NCBI GenBank assembly: GCA_046565785.1
Contig: JBKHXZ010000178.1
Location: 1 to 20,813, forward strand
From: DATHWB01 sp046565785
GTDB lineage: Bacteria; Actinomycetota; Acidimicrobiia; Spongiisociales; ZC4RG35
Direction: 5' to 3'
Length of the DNA stretch: 20,813 nucleotides
In this document: piece after piece, positions 1 to 8,399 of the stretch
How the letters are laid out: each line of letters begins with the position of its first letter
Position numbering within the stretch: the first letter of the stretch is position 1
Notes under the pieces: model-generated
Told to the model about the DNA's origin: nothing
Database searches by the model: none
The model's input: the letters and a program-made list of their open reading frames with translations, nothing else
Program-made: the position numbers and the translations under genes

Positions 1-505
1 CTGGCTGACCGCAGAAGGGATGGCCGAAGTCGCCGAATGGACCGGCCTCACCCCTGCCCAGGTTCAGGCAGTCGCCTCGTTCTACACGATGTACAAGCGG
101 GACCGTACCGGGAAGTACCTGGTCTCGGTGTGCACTTCGATCTCCTGCATGCTGCTGGGTGGCGACGACGTTCTCCACGCGGTCGAGGACGCATCCGGAG
201 TCCCGCATCGCGAAACCGACGAGGACGGTCTGATCTCGGTCGAACACGCCGAGTGCCTCGGCGCCTGTGGCGGGGCGCCCGCAGTGCAGGTCAATTACGA
301 ACTGATCGAAGGGGTCACACCCGAGAAGGGTCGAGCCCTGGTCGAATGGTTGCGCAAGGCCCGCCCCGAGACCGTCAACGGTGACGAGATGCAGCAACTG
401 TTCGGCGGGATCCGCTCCTTCGACTGGGCGATCGCGGAAACCGACGGCGCCGTCGGACCGGACCCCGCCTTCGGACCTCTGGGGACCACCGGGGAGCCCT
501 CGTGA
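1..505 (+). CDS. nuoE: NADH-quinone oxidoreductase subunit E (NuoE), 5' end cut by window edge
   Basis: NuoE is the thioredoxin-fold [2Fe-2S] (N1a) subunit of the peripheral NADH-oxidising arm of complex I, working beside NuoF. The reading frame is open from base 2 (WLTAEG, then MAEVAEW), which matches the middle of the NuoE N-terminal helical region, so the Met at 20 is internal and the true start lies left of the window. The four cluster ligands are visible: Cys in CTSISC (codons from 131 and 146) and CLGAC (from 254 and 266), i.e. the C-x4-C ... C-x3-C pattern. VASFYTMY before the first pair is also typical. A tail of about 45 residues after the conserved fold is variable in the family. 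The stop overlaps the GTG start of nuoF, so the two genes are translationally coupled. Confidence 0.95.
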   Translation, partial: WLTAEGMAEVAEWTGLTPAQVQAVASFYTMYKRDRTGKYLVSVCTSISCMLLGGDDVLHAVEDASGVPHRETDEDGLISVEHAECLGACGGAPAVQVNYELIEGVTPEKGRALVEWLRKARPETVNGDEMQQLFGGIRSFDWAIAETDGAVGPDPAFGPLGTTGEPS

Positions 506-1830
506 ACAACCTCCTCATCACCCGCCGGATGACCGCCCATCCGACCGACAGCCACACAATGGAGCGTTACGAAGCCACCGGCGGGTATGTCCAGGCCCGT
601 CGGGCAGTGGGGATGACCCGGGATGACCTGGTAGAGACGGTGAAGACCTCCGGCCTGCTCGGCCGTGGGGGGGCGGCGTTCTCCACCGGAATGAAATGGA
701 GCTTCCTCGCTCCCGCCCGTCCCGCCTATCTGGTTGTGAACGGCGACGAATCCGAGCCGGGAACGTTCAAGGATCGTCAGCTGCTCGAACGCGACCCGCA
801 TCAGATGATCGAGGGCATCATCATCACCTCGATCGCCAACGAGGTCCACCACGCCTTCATCCACATCCGCGGCGAGTATCCCAAGCCGGCTCGGCGAGTG
901 CAGCAGGCAGTCGACGAGGCTTATGCCGCCGGATACCTCGGCAAGGGGATCTTCGATTCCGACTACGACCTGGAGCTGACCGTCCACCTCGGCGGCGGCG
1001 CCTACATCTGCGGGGAAGAGACCGCCCTCATCAACTCGCTCGAAGGCCGTCGCGGCGAGCCGCGTCTGAAGCCCCCCTACTTCCCGGCGGCCAAGGGCCT
1101 GTACATGAAGCCCACCATCGTCAACAACGTCGAGACGATGGCCAACATCCCCCACATTCTCGCCATGGGGGTGGACGGCTATCGCGGTCTGGGACACTCC
1201 GAGGACACCGGCACCTTCATGTTCTCGGTTTCCGGCCATGTGAAGAAGCCCGGCAACTATGAGCTGCCGCACGGCATCACCTGGCGGGAGCTGATCTACG
1301 ACATCGCCGGCGGCATCCGCGAAGATCGGGAACTCAAATGCTGGATTCCCGGTGGGGCATCCGCGCCATGGTTCGTACCGTCTGAACACCTGGACCTTCC
1401 GATCACCAAGTCCGACACCGGACAGGCCGGCTCGATGCTGGGTTCCGGGGCGGTGGTGGTGATGGACGACACCACCTGTGTGGTCAGGGCCGCCGAACGG
1501 GTCGTCCGCTTCTTCGCCCACGAGTCCTGCGGTCAGTGCACCCCGTGCCGGGAGGGCACCACGTGGCTGGAGATGATTCTCCGTCGGATCGAGGCGGGTC
1601 AGGGCCGGATGATCGATCTCGACCTGATGCTCGACGTGTCCGACAACATCTCGGTCGGTCTGGGTTGGCCCCCCAAGCAGACGACGATCTGCCCGCTGGG
1701 ACCTTCGGCAGTGTCGCCGATCATCTCGATCGCCAAGTACTTCCGAGACGAGATCCTCGACCACACCGAGAACGGGGGCTGTCCGCAGCTGCGTAAGCCG
1801 GTCCACGTTTCGATCGGCGGATCCGCCTGA
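502..1830 (+). CDS. nuoF: NADH-quinone oxidoreductase subunit F (NuoF), NADH/FMN-binding
   Basis: NuoF binds NADH and FMN and carries the [4Fe-4S] cluster N3, the entry point of electrons into complex I. The 442-residue product shows the glycine-rich nucleotide loop LLGRGGAAFSTGMKW (52-66), the FMN-binding NGDESEPGTFKDR (80-92), HLGGGAYICGEETALINSLE (162-181), and the N3 ligands Cys343, Cys346 and Cys349 in ESCGQCTPCREG plus Cys397 in TICPLG. The length is usual for the family (about 430). The GTG start overlaps the nuoE TGA (GTGA) and has GGGGAG five bases upstream. The next gene is not nuoG, as in most nuo operons, but an OmpA-domain lipoprotein gene. Confidence 0.97.
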   Translation: MNNLLITRRMTAHPTDSHTMERYEATGGYVQARRAVGMTRDDLVETVKTSGLLGRGGAAFSTGMKWSFLAPARPAYLVVNGDESEPGTFKDRQLLERDPHQMIEGIIITSIANEVHHAFIHIRGEYPKPARRVQQAVDEAYAAGYLGKGIFDSDYDLELTVHLGGGAYICGEETALINSLEGRRGEPRLKPPYFPAAKGLYMKPTIVNNVETMANIPHILAMGVDGYRGLGHSEDTGTFMFSVSGHVKKPGNYELPHGITWRELIYDIAGGIREDRELKCWIPGGASAPWFVPSEHLDLPITKSDTGQAGSMLGSGAVVVMDDTTCVVRAAERVVRFFAHESCGQCTPCREGTTWLEMILRRIEAGQGRMIDLDLMLDVSDNISVGLGWPPKQTTICPLGPSAVSPIISIAKYFRDEILDHTENGGCPQLRKPVHVSIGGSA

Positions 1831-1874
1831 GCGGGACCATCATCGACGGCGATGGCTGTCGAAAGCTCCGGGGT

Positions 1875-3716
1875 GTGAGACGACGCTCGCACGTCTGGTT
1901 GGTGCTCGCGGTGGTGCTGGCGTCCGCTTGTGACGGCGCGACTGAACCGGTGGCGTCGACTGTGCCCGACACGTCGACCACCACGATGGAGGTGGACGCC
2001 CAGCTGGCGGTGTACGACGTGCTCGGACTCGCCAACCATCCGAACGGCGCCCAACTCCGTATCGATCGGATCGAGTTCCTCGCCTCCGGCACGGTGGTCA
2101 CCGGACACCTCATCAACGGTTCCGCATTGGAGATCTCGGTGGGCGGGGGCGTCACCGAGCTGCGCACCGGAAGCGGTGGTGTCGCTGCTCTCGTCGAACC
2201 CATGGAGCCCATCACGCTCGACTCTGCAGAAGAGATCAGTCTCACCATGCGGTTCGATCCGTTGCCCCTCGACACTTCGTCGCTGACCTTGGTCTTCAAC
2301 CGGGGAGGTGGGTCGTCACCGTCGAGTCCGACTGCCACCGTTCCATCCTTCGAGGTCGGTCCGGTCGGTCTGGGAGAAGGCACCACCCGCCCACCGTTAC
2401 CCGATCCGGTTCCGGTCGCCACGGCACTCACGGACACGGCCGGAGTCGAACTGCGCGTGGAGGGGATCAACTTCACCGAGACCCGCATCGGTATCGCCGT
2501 CCGACTCACCAACCCCACCAGCCTGGAGGCGCGGATCACTCCGTCGCTGGCGCCCACCGTGCTGGTCGACGACCTGGGAAACCGCTACTCACTGGTACTC
2601 CCCGAAGGGGAGAACAGCGTCACGATCCCTCGCGCCGGAGCCGTCGCCGGCACGCTCGTCTTCGCCGGTCGAATCCATCCCGACGCGTCCAGCCTGGGGC
2701 TAGGGATCAACGTCGGCACCGAAAGCCGGGTGGATCGTGACCGGATCTTCCCCGAGTTCGTGGTCCGCGACATCCCGCTGGCAGGGGCGGCCACCCGTGC
2801 CGCGCTGCCGGGCCCCGTCACCACCGACGTCGGGGCATCGCATCCGGCCGGAGTCGACATTGCCGTGAGCAAGGTGGGGTTCACCGACTCGACGATCAAC
2901 TTCTCCATCGAGATCACGAACTCCCGCGACGTCTCTGTCGCCTTGGCGGCGGCAGGCACTTTCGTCGCCGACGATGCCGGCAACGGGTATCCGCTGATCA
3001 GATCGACATCCAACCCGCAGTTGGTGATACCGGAGAACTCCACTTCCGAGGCCACGCTGTCCTTCTCGGGCCGGATCGCCGACGGTGCCACGGCAGTGAC
3101 CCTCTTCGTGAACGAAGGCCGCTCCGTCGACGACCCCGAGACACGGGAACCGGCGATGACGTTGGGGCCGGTGACCTTCGACCGGGCGGACACTCCAGCC
3201 GAGGTGATCGAGGCCCTGGTGTTCCCGGTCGGTCCCCGCACCCGCGTCGAACGAGCCGAACTGGTGGTCTCGGAGATCGACCGGATCACCCAGACGCTGG
3301 AGGAGTTCGATGCGGTGGACGTCGATGGTGGCTTCCGGCTGACCTTGCCCGACAGCATCCTCTTCGACTTCGGCAGTGCCGAGCTGCGGCCAGACTCGGT
3401 GCAGGCGCTCACCCTCATCGCCGAGGTTCTCGAGTTCTACGCCGACGCCGAAATCGTCGTCGTCGGTCACACCGATTCGGTCGGCTCGGTATCGGCGAAT
3501 CAGCGGCTCTCCGAACAGCGAGCTCAGAGCGTGGTCGACGCCCTGGTCGGCGATCACGGGGTGTCTCTCGACCGGCTGACCGCCGAAGGTCGCGGAGCCG
3601 ACGAGCCGGTGGCCGACAACACCAACCCCGACGGGTCGGACAATCCCGAAGGCCGTCAGCTCAACCGCCGAGTCGAGATCGTCGTCCTCACCGACGAACC
3701 GGTCGAACTGCCCTGA
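1875..3716 (+). CDS. OmpA-domain lipoprotein with three Ig-like repeats
   Basis: A 613-residue predicted lipoprotein. Residues 1-19 form a signal with Arg-rich n-region, hydrophobic core and a lipobox-like LASAC ending at Cys19, followed by a short Thr-rich linker. Three beta-rich segments of about 120 residues (about 45-165, 180-300 and 318-435) resemble one another: each has a 'T/V..G.I.N...' strand, the later two have VDDLGNRYSL or ADDAGNGYPL, and each ends with a strand such as LVFAGRI or LSFSGRI and an acidic tail. The C-terminal part (about 489-610) is an OmpA-C peptidoglycan-binding domain: ILFDFGSAELRPDS, VVGHTDSVG, NQRLSEQRAQSVV, AEGRGADEPVADN and LNRRVEIVV. The likely role is a cell-surface anchor tying membrane and peptidoglycan. 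GTG 1875 is chosen because it gives the signal peptide; the SD is weak. It sits 44 bases after nuoF and may be cotranscribed. The Ig-like repeats are unassigned. Confidence 0.85.
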   Translation: MRRRSHVWLVLAVVLASACDGATEPVASTVPDTSTTTMEVDAQLAVYDVLGLANHPNGAQLRIDRIEFLASGTVVTGHLINGSALEISVGGGVTELRTGSGGVAALVEPMEPITLDSAEEISLTMRFDPLPLDTSSLTLVFNRGGGSSPSSPTATVPSFEVGPVGLGEGTTRPPLPDPVPVATALTDTAGVELRVEGINFTETRIGIAVRLTNPTSLEARITPSLAPTVLVDDLGNRYSLVLPEGENSVTIPRAGAVAGTLVFAGRIHPDASSLGLGINVGTESRVDRDRIFPEFVVRDIPLAGAATRAALPGPVTTDVGASHPAGVDIAVSKVGFTDSTINFSIEITNSRDVSVALAAAGTFVADDAGNGYPLIRSTSNPQLVIPENSTSEATLSFSGRIADGATAVTLFVNEGRSVDDPETREPAMTLGPVTFDRADTPAEVIEALVFPVGPRTRVERAELVVSEIDRITQTLEEFDAVDVDGGFRLTLPDSILFDFGSAELRPDSVQALTLIAEVLEFYADAEIVVVGHTDSVGSVSANQRLSEQRAQSVVDALVGDHGVSLDRLTAEGRGADEPVADNTNPDGSDNPEGRQLNRRVEIVVLTDEPVELP

Positions 3717-3719
3717 GAC

Positions 3720-5108
3720 TCACCCACAAGCGGTGGTTGCATCGTCGATCCCGAACGCTTCGTCGGAATTCGGGTTTTCGAGTGCCTCGGCCACCGTCTC
3801 TCTGACCCGTTCCGGATCGGGAACGGCAAACCCACGTGCGTCCCATCCCTGCCGCCACCGGTTGTCGAAGCCGATCACATGGATGTGATCGATCTCGGCC
3901 GCGGTGCGGATCATCAGCGGGACGGCGTCTCGAGGCACGTCGGTGGTCACGTGTCGTTCCATTGCATCGAGGATTCCTCGGATCCCCCGCAGGAGCGACA
4001 CCAGGTCGGCTTCGGCTGCCAGTGAAGCCAGTACGCAGCGTTGCCGACGCATGCGGTCGTAGTCGGAGGACTGATACCGCTCCCGTACGTAGGCGAGCGC
4101 TTCGGTACCGGTCAGTTCCTGTTCTCCGCGAGGGATACGGATCATCGTGTATCCCCCGGTGTCGGGGTCGTATGCGGGTCCGTACACCGAGCGAGGGACG
4201 TCGATGGTCACACCGCCGAGAGCGTCCACCACGGCGGCGAAGCCGGTGAGGTCGACGAGAGCGAAGTAGTCGATGTCCAGCCCGGTGAGTACTTCGGCCA
4301 CTTCCACCAGCGCCGCCGCGCCCGGGTCGATCCCTCCGAAGCGATCCGGGTGACGCCGCGCCCACTCGTACACCTCATTGACGATTCGGTCGGGCACCAC
4401 CGACCCGTCGGCCAGCTCGAGTCCGCCCCAGTTGCGGGGGATGCTGAACAGAGCCGCATCGCCGGTCGCCTGGTCGACGGAGGCCACGATCACACTGTCG
4501 GTGCGCAGACCCGACCGGCCGGGGCCGGCGTCCCCGCCCAACAGCAGGACGTTCAATCGACGGTCTTCGGGTTGAACCGTGGTGGTGGTCGTCGACGGGA
4601 CGGTGGTCGAGGTCGTCGTGGTGAGGGGATCCTCCGAACCGTGAAGGCTGGTCGTGGTCGTGGTGCTGGTGGTGGTCGTTGTCGTGGCGGTCGTCGCGGT
4701 GGGTGCGGCGAAGATCGCATCCAACCTTCGCCCGGTCTCGAACCCCACGTAGCCGACCGCGGCATGTGGCGCCAACACCACCACGGCCAGGAGAATCACG
4801 ACGATCGCACTCCGGCCTCCGCCGACACTCCACGCATGGATGGCAGGAAGCACGCGGAGGACGGCGACCAATGCGTTGGCAACCGCCACGACGAAGAGGA
4901 TCCGGGGTTCGGTCAGGCGAGCGGCCAGTTCCGTCGGTCCGAGAACGACCACGAGGACGATGCCTGTCCCGGCGAGTACCGCCGAAACGCCAACCAACGT
5001 CCACCCGAGCCCCCGCCGACCCACGTAGATCTGCCCCCACCCGGGGACCAGGACCGACCGGAGACCCGCAGCGAGCCCGCGTGACCGCCGGCGTGTTCCC
5101 CTTGCCAT
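3720..5108 (-). CDS. LytR-CpsA-Psr (LCP) family cell-wall glycopolymer ligase
   Basis: LCP proteins transfer polyprenyl-phosphate-linked glycopolymers to peptidoglycan outside the membrane. The 462-residue product has a basic N-terminus, a VPGWGQIYVGRRGLG motif (21-35) and three predicted membrane helices (about 36-57, 69-92 and 100-122), a very Thr-rich linker (about 137-178), then the LCP domain (about 184-400). Diagnostic pieces are LNVLLLGGDAG, LRTDSVIVASVD, ALFSIPRNW, DYFALVDLTGF, LGGVTIDVPR, ELTGTEALAYVRERY and DYDRMRRQRCVL, which include the conserved Arg and Asp residues of the pyrophosphate-binding pocket. ATG 5108 is chosen because upstream codons are antisense to the divergent thioesterase gene. 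No SD is visible, so translation may be leaderless. It converges on the OmpA-domain gene with only 3 bases between them, a reasonable cell-envelope pairing. The catalytic substrate is unknown. Confidence 0.88.
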   Translation of the reverse strand: MARGTRRRSRGLAAGLRSVLVPGWGQIYVGRRGLGWTLVGVSAVLAGTGIVLVVVLGPTELAARLTEPRILFVVAVANALVAVLRVLPAIHAWSVGGGRSAIVVILLAVVVLAPHAAVGYVGFETGRRLDAIFAAPTATTATTTTTTSTTTTTSLHGSEDPLTTTTSTTVPSTTTTTVQPEDRRLNVLLLGGDAGPGRSGLRTDSVIVASVDQATGDAALFSIPRNWGGLELADGSVVPDRIVNEVYEWARRHPDRFGGIDPGAAALVEVAEVLTGLDIDYFALVDLTGFAAVVDALGGVTIDVPRSVYGPAYDPDTGGYTMIRIPRGEQELTGTEALAYVRERYQSSDYDRMRRQRCVLASLAAEADLVSLLRGIRGILDAMERHVTTDVPRDAVPLMIRTAAEIDHIHVIGFDNRWRQGWDARGFAVPDPERVRETVAEALENPNSDEAFGIDDATTACG

Positions 5109-5116
5109 TTCGACAC

Positions 5117-5143
5117 AACGATATGCCGATGCCGCCCGGTTCC
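5117..5143 (-). promoter_or_regulatory. Possible ECF-type promoter of the LCP gene
   Basis: On the minus strand GGAAC (5143-5139), 18 bases, then CGTT (5120-5117) resembles actinobacterial ECF sigma promoters (GGAAC...CGTT). The ATG at 5108 begins 8 bases after the CGTT, so a transcript would start close to or at the start codon, which fits the absence of an SD. The spacing is slightly long for this promoter class and short motifs occur by chance in GC-rich DNA, so this is tentative. Confidence 0.25.
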
Positions 5144-5168
5144 CCGGTGCCCGAATAGGGTGACCGCC

Positions 5169-5597
5169 ATGGAGTTTCCGGTCATCTATCGCCGCCGGGT
5201 CCGTTATTCGGACGCCGACGCCCAGCAGATCGTGTTCAACGCCAACTACGCGGTGTACTTCGACGACACGCTCACCGACTTCCTCGATGCGGCCGGCCTG
5301 GGCATCGAGGTGATGCCCGCCCGGGGTTACGAGATCGTGCTGCGCAGAATGGAGATGGATTTCTTCGGTTCGGCTCGCATCGGTGACAACCTGTGTGTCG
5401 GGATTCGTTTCGTTCGGCTGGGCCGGACCTCGCTCACAGCCCGGGGTCGGGTGTGGATCGAGGGAGAACCGGATCGGATGCTCGTGGAGACCGTCAACAC
5501 CCAGGTGATCGTCGACGCAGAGCATTTCCGGCCCACACCGGTCCCAGATTTCATCCGCGAAGCGATCGAAGCGCTGCAAGGCCCGATCGCCGAGTGA
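5169..5597 (+). CDS. Acyl-CoA thioesterase, 4HBT/YbgC-like hotdog fold
   Basis: A 142-residue single-domain hotdog protein expected to hydrolyse acyl-CoA or a related thioester in the cytoplasm. The signature is RVRYSDADAQQIVFNANYAV (residues 10-29), which aligns with the YbgC/4HBT pattern RVxYxDTDaxgvvyhanY; Asp17 occupies the catalytic Asp position. The later strands (YEIVLRRMEMDFFGSARIGD, GIRFVRLGRTSLTARGRVWI) are typical of the fold, and the length is normal. ATG 5169 is chosen over GTG 5160 because AGGGTGA ends five bases before it. The gene is divergent from the LCP gene and is followed by nuoG after 64 bases. The substrate cannot be told from sequence, and nothing links it to complex I beyond location. 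Confidence 0.87.
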   Translation: MEFPVIYRRRVRYSDADAQQIVFNANYAVYFDDTLTDFLDAAGLGIEVMPARGYEIVLRRMEMDFFGSARIGDNLCVGIRFVRLGRTSLTARGRVWIEGEPDRMLVETVNTQVIVDAEHFRPTPVPDFIREAIEALQGPIAE

Positions 5598-5599
5598 AG

Positions 5600-5628
5600 T
5601 TGGGCGCCACCCGCCCCATTCCTATCCT
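5600..5628 (+). promoter_or_regulatory. Candidate sigma-70-type promoter upstream of nuoG
   Basis: TTGGGC (5600-5605) and TATCCT (5623-5628) are separated by exactly 17 bases, placing a start near 5635 and a leader of about 27 bases before the nuoG GTG at 5662. Because nuoG is separated from nuoF by three other genes, one of them on the opposite strand, it needs its own promoter, which supports the reading. The -35 box overlaps the region just after the thioesterase stop. Confidence 0.4.
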
Positions 5629-5661
5629 GCGCGGACGGCCCCGAAGCGGAGTTGGAGCGGC

Positions 5662-8064
5662 GTGTCAGAACAGTTGGTGACCATCACCGTCGATGGCAAG
5701 GAGATGCAGGCCAGGCCTGGCGAGCTGCTGATCAAGGCAGCCCAGGACAACGGCGTGTACATCCCCCGTTTCTGCTGGCACCCCCGCATGAACCCGGTGG
5801 GCATGTGCCGCATGTGCCTTGTGGAGGTCGAAACCCCGCGGGGTCCGGCATTGGTCACCGCCTGTACCAACCCGGTCAATGACGGGATGATGGTCGACAC
5901 CCAGAACGACACCGTGAAGAAGGCCCAGGAGGGCATCCTCGAGTTCCTGCTCGCCAACCATCCACTGGACTGCCCGGTGTGCGACCGGGGCGGAGAGTGC
6001 CCCCTCCAAGACCAAACGATGTCGTACGGCCCGGGCGAGTCTCGTTTCGTGGAGGAAAAGCGACACTTCGAAAAGCCGATCCCGATCTCTGACCTCGTGT
6101 TGCTGGACCGGGAGCGCTGCATCCTGTGCGCCCGCTGCACCCGTTTTTCCGAGGAGGTGTCGGGCGATCCGTTGATCGAGTTCACCGACCGAGGCAACGT
6201 CACCCACATCGCCACCTTCCCCGACCTGCCGTTCTCCTCGTATTTCTCCGGCAACACGGTGCAGATCTGTCCAGTCGGAGCCTTGACCGCCACCGCCTAC
6301 CGCTTCCGTGCCCGACCGTGGGATCTCACCGCGGTCGAATCCACCTGCATGCATTGCACCGCCGGAGACAAGATCACCATCCAAGCCAGCCAGAACGAGG
6401 TACTGCGTTTCCTCGGCGTCGACTCCGAGCCCACCAACCACGGGTGGCTTTCGGACAAGTGCCGGTTCGGGTTCGAATACATCAACTCGCCGGACCGTCT
6501 CACCACCCCGCTGATCCGCCAGGGCGACGGTCACCGCGAAGCCACCTGGGCGGAGGCGTTGAGCCTGGTTGCCGATCGGCTGGCGTCGATCCGCGACAAC
6601 CACGGCCCCGACTCCATCGGCGCGATCGGGGGCGCCCGTAGCACCAACGAAGACGCCTACGCCCTGTCCAAGTTCATGCGGACCGTCATCGGCACCAACA
6701 ACGTGGATGCCCAGATGGACGACGGACTCGAGCCACAGTTCCTCGCCGCGGTCGCCGGCCGCGCCCTGATCGGCAACCTGGAACGGGCCAAGGCGATCCT
6801 GGTGCGGGGCCCGGACCTCAAGGAAGAGCATCCGACGCTGTATCTGCGGGTGCGCCGCGCCGCCCAGGAGCTCGGCGCCAAACTGATCGTGATCCATCCC
6901 CGAGCCACCGGACTCGACGATCGGGCGACCTACACCATTCGCTACCGCCCAGGTTCGGGCGCCGAACTCCTCGCCGATTTGCGCTCGGCCGACGGCAGCC
7001 ACCCTGAGGTGGCAGAGGCTTTGGCCCAGGGCCCGGTGGTCGCGCTGGTGGGACGCACCGGCTACGGAGAGGACCCTCGACTGGCCGAGGCCGTTGCCGC
7101 CTGGGTGCGGACGTTCGACGATGCCGGCGTCCTGCCGCTCGCCCGACGCTCCAACGTGTACGGAGCTTTGGACATGGGTCTGGCTCCCAACCTGCTGCCC
7201 GGTCGGGTGTCGGTGAATGCGCCCTCCGCCTTCGGCGACGCCTGGGGTGAACTGCCGTCGACTCCCGGTCGGTCGACCGCTCAGATGCTGGACGGATCCC
7301 TGAAGGCACTCATCCTGATGGGCGCCGATCCTGCCGCCGACATGCCGAACGCCGCCGCTGCCCAGAAGGGCCTGGATGCCGCCGAGTTCGTGGTGTCGAT
7401 CGACCTGTTCAAGAACGCCTCCAATGCCACGGCCGACGTGATCCTCCCGGCTGACGGGTTCGCCGAGAAGGACGGCACTGTCACCAACCTGGAAGGCCGG
7501 GTGCAGAAGGTGAATGCAATCACCACCGGTCATGGCCAGTCCCGGGCCGACTGGTCGATCATCGAGGATCTGGCGATGCGGATGGGCCGGCCGCTCGGTT
7601 TCGATTCGGCCGCGGGTATCGCCAAGGAAATCTCGACCGTCGCCCCGGCCTATGCCGGTGTCACCTGGGATCTGTTGGATTGGGACGAACGCGACGGGGT
7701 GGTGGTCCCGTACGGGGATGCCACTCAGCCCCTGTCCTATCTCCCGGCCGACACGCCCGGGGAGATCGTGAAGGGCCCGCTCGTGCTCCATTCGGCCCGC
7801 ACGATGTACGACGACGGCGTGTTGATGCGCAACGGACTTTCGCTGCACAAGCTGGCGCCTGGGGCGGCGATCCATCTCCATCCGGACGACGCCCACCGAC
7901 TGGGCGTCAGCGCCGAGGCGGTGATCACCGCCGGCGGGGCATCCACCACCCTTCCGGTGATCCGCGACGAATCCCTGGCTCGGGGCACCGTGTACGTCCC
8001 TTTCAACCAGCCGGGCGGTCCCTCGCTCGGTGCCGGCCTGCTGATCGAGGTGACTCCGGTCTGA
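5662..8064 (+). CDS. nuoG: NADH-quinone oxidoreductase subunit G (NuoG)
   Basis: NuoG carries most of the Fe-S wire of the complex I peripheral arm. The 800-residue product has a [2Fe-2S] N1b domain (Cys38, Cys49, Cys52, Cys68), the N5 motif HPLDCPVCDRGGECP (His100, Cys104, Cys107, Cys113), the N4 cluster (Cys153, Cys156, Cys159, and Cys203 in QICPVGAL), then a molybdopterin-oxidoreductase-like domain from about 225 to the end. The optional N7 motif reads CMHCTAGD ... DKCRFG, with Cys229, Cys232 and Cys267 but Asp236 where the third Cys is usual. The C-terminal part (for example AAQELGAKLIVIHPRATGLD, NATADVILPADGFAEKDGT) is a non-catalytic relic of the formate dehydrogenase/molybdopterin fold. 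GTG 5662 has GGAG a few bases upstream. It is isolated from nuoF and nuoH by unrelated genes. Confidence 0.96.
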   Translation: MSEQLVTITVDGKEMQARPGELLIKAAQDNGVYIPRFCWHPRMNPVGMCRMCLVEVETPRGPALVTACTNPVNDGMMVDTQNDTVKKAQEGILEFLLANHPLDCPVCDRGGECPLQDQTMSYGPGESRFVEEKRHFEKPIPISDLVLLDRERCILCARCTRFSEEVSGDPLIEFTDRGNVTHIATFPDLPFSSYFSGNTVQICPVGALTATAYRFRARPWDLTAVESTCMHCTAGDKITIQASQNEVLRFLGVDSEPTNHGWLSDKCRFGFEYINSPDRLTTPLIRQGDGHREATWAEALSLVADRLASIRDNHGPDSIGAIGGARSTNEDAYALSKFMRTVIGTNNVDAQMDDGLEPQFLAAVAGRALIGNLERAKAILVRGPDLKEEHPTLYLRVRRAAQELGAKLIVIHPRATGLDDRATYTIRYRPGSGAELLADLRSADGSHPEVAEALAQGPVVALVGRTGYGEDPRLAEAVAAWVRTFDDAGVLPLARRSNVYGALDMGLAPNLLPGRVSVNAPSAFGDAWGELPSTPGRSTAQMLDGSLKALILMGADPAADMPNAAAAQKGLDAAEFVVSIDLFKNASNATADVILPADGFAEKDGTVTNLEGRVQKVNAITTGHGQSRADWSIIEDLAMRMGRPLGFDSAAGIAKEISTVAPAYAGVTWDLLDWDERDGVVVPYGDATQPLSYLPADTPGEIVKGPLVLHSARTMYDDGVLMRNGLSLHKLAPGAAIHLHPDDAHRLGVSAEAVITAGGASTTLPVIRDESLARGTVYVPFNQPGGPSLGAGLLIEVTPV

Positions 8065-8066
8065 TC

Positions 8067-8399
8067 ATGCGGAGACGAATCGCACGCGCGTCCGGCCTGG
8101 TCGCAGTGCTGTTCGGCCTCCTGGTCGGCTCCAACCTGTTCACCGCTGACGGGATCGAAGGGCTGGAATGGCTCGTCATCGGGGGGGCGGCGGTGCTCAG
8201 CCTGGGGGGAGGCGTGACCTTCCTGTACGGACTCGAACGCGGTGTCCGATGGATGCGTCTTACCGGTTGGGTGGCCTACTCCCTGGCGCTGCTCGTGCCC
8301 AGTGGGCTGATGCTCCTCCAGCTTCTGGCAATCGCCGGCGGCCTCGCCCCCGGATTCGGAGAGAGCCACGAACTCAGACGTACTCGAGTTCCGTCGTGA
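8067..8399 (+). CDS. Small three-helix membrane protein, unknown function
   Basis: A 110-residue protein starting two bases after the nuoG stop, so it is very probably cotranscribed with nuoG. It has a basic start (MRRRIARASG) and three hydrophobic stretches (about 9-27, 35-56 and 66-92), with a short charged loop LERGVRWMR between the second and third, and a polar tail. I do not recognise a family. The last 26 bases overlap the 3' end of the opposite-strand OsmC-family gene. A role in complex I assembly is conceivable from position only. Confidence 0.6.
   Translation: MRRRIARASGLVAVLFGLLVGSNLFTADGIEGLEWLVIGGAAVLSLGGGVTFLYGLERGVRWMRLTGWVAYSLALLVPSGLMLLQLLAIAGGLAPGFGESHELRRTRVPS

Noticed and set aside
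4041..5084. A 347-codon plus-strand open frame across the LCP gene
   Set aside because: Low-complexity Gly/Arg/His composition mirrors the Thr-rich linker and membrane helices of the LCP gene; it is a shadow frame.
5665..7896. A 743-codon open frame on the minus strand, antisense to nuoG
   Set aside because: Its product is rich in His, Arg, Gly and Asp with no recognisable domain; long antisense open frames are expected opposite GC-rich genes, and nuoG is unmistakable.
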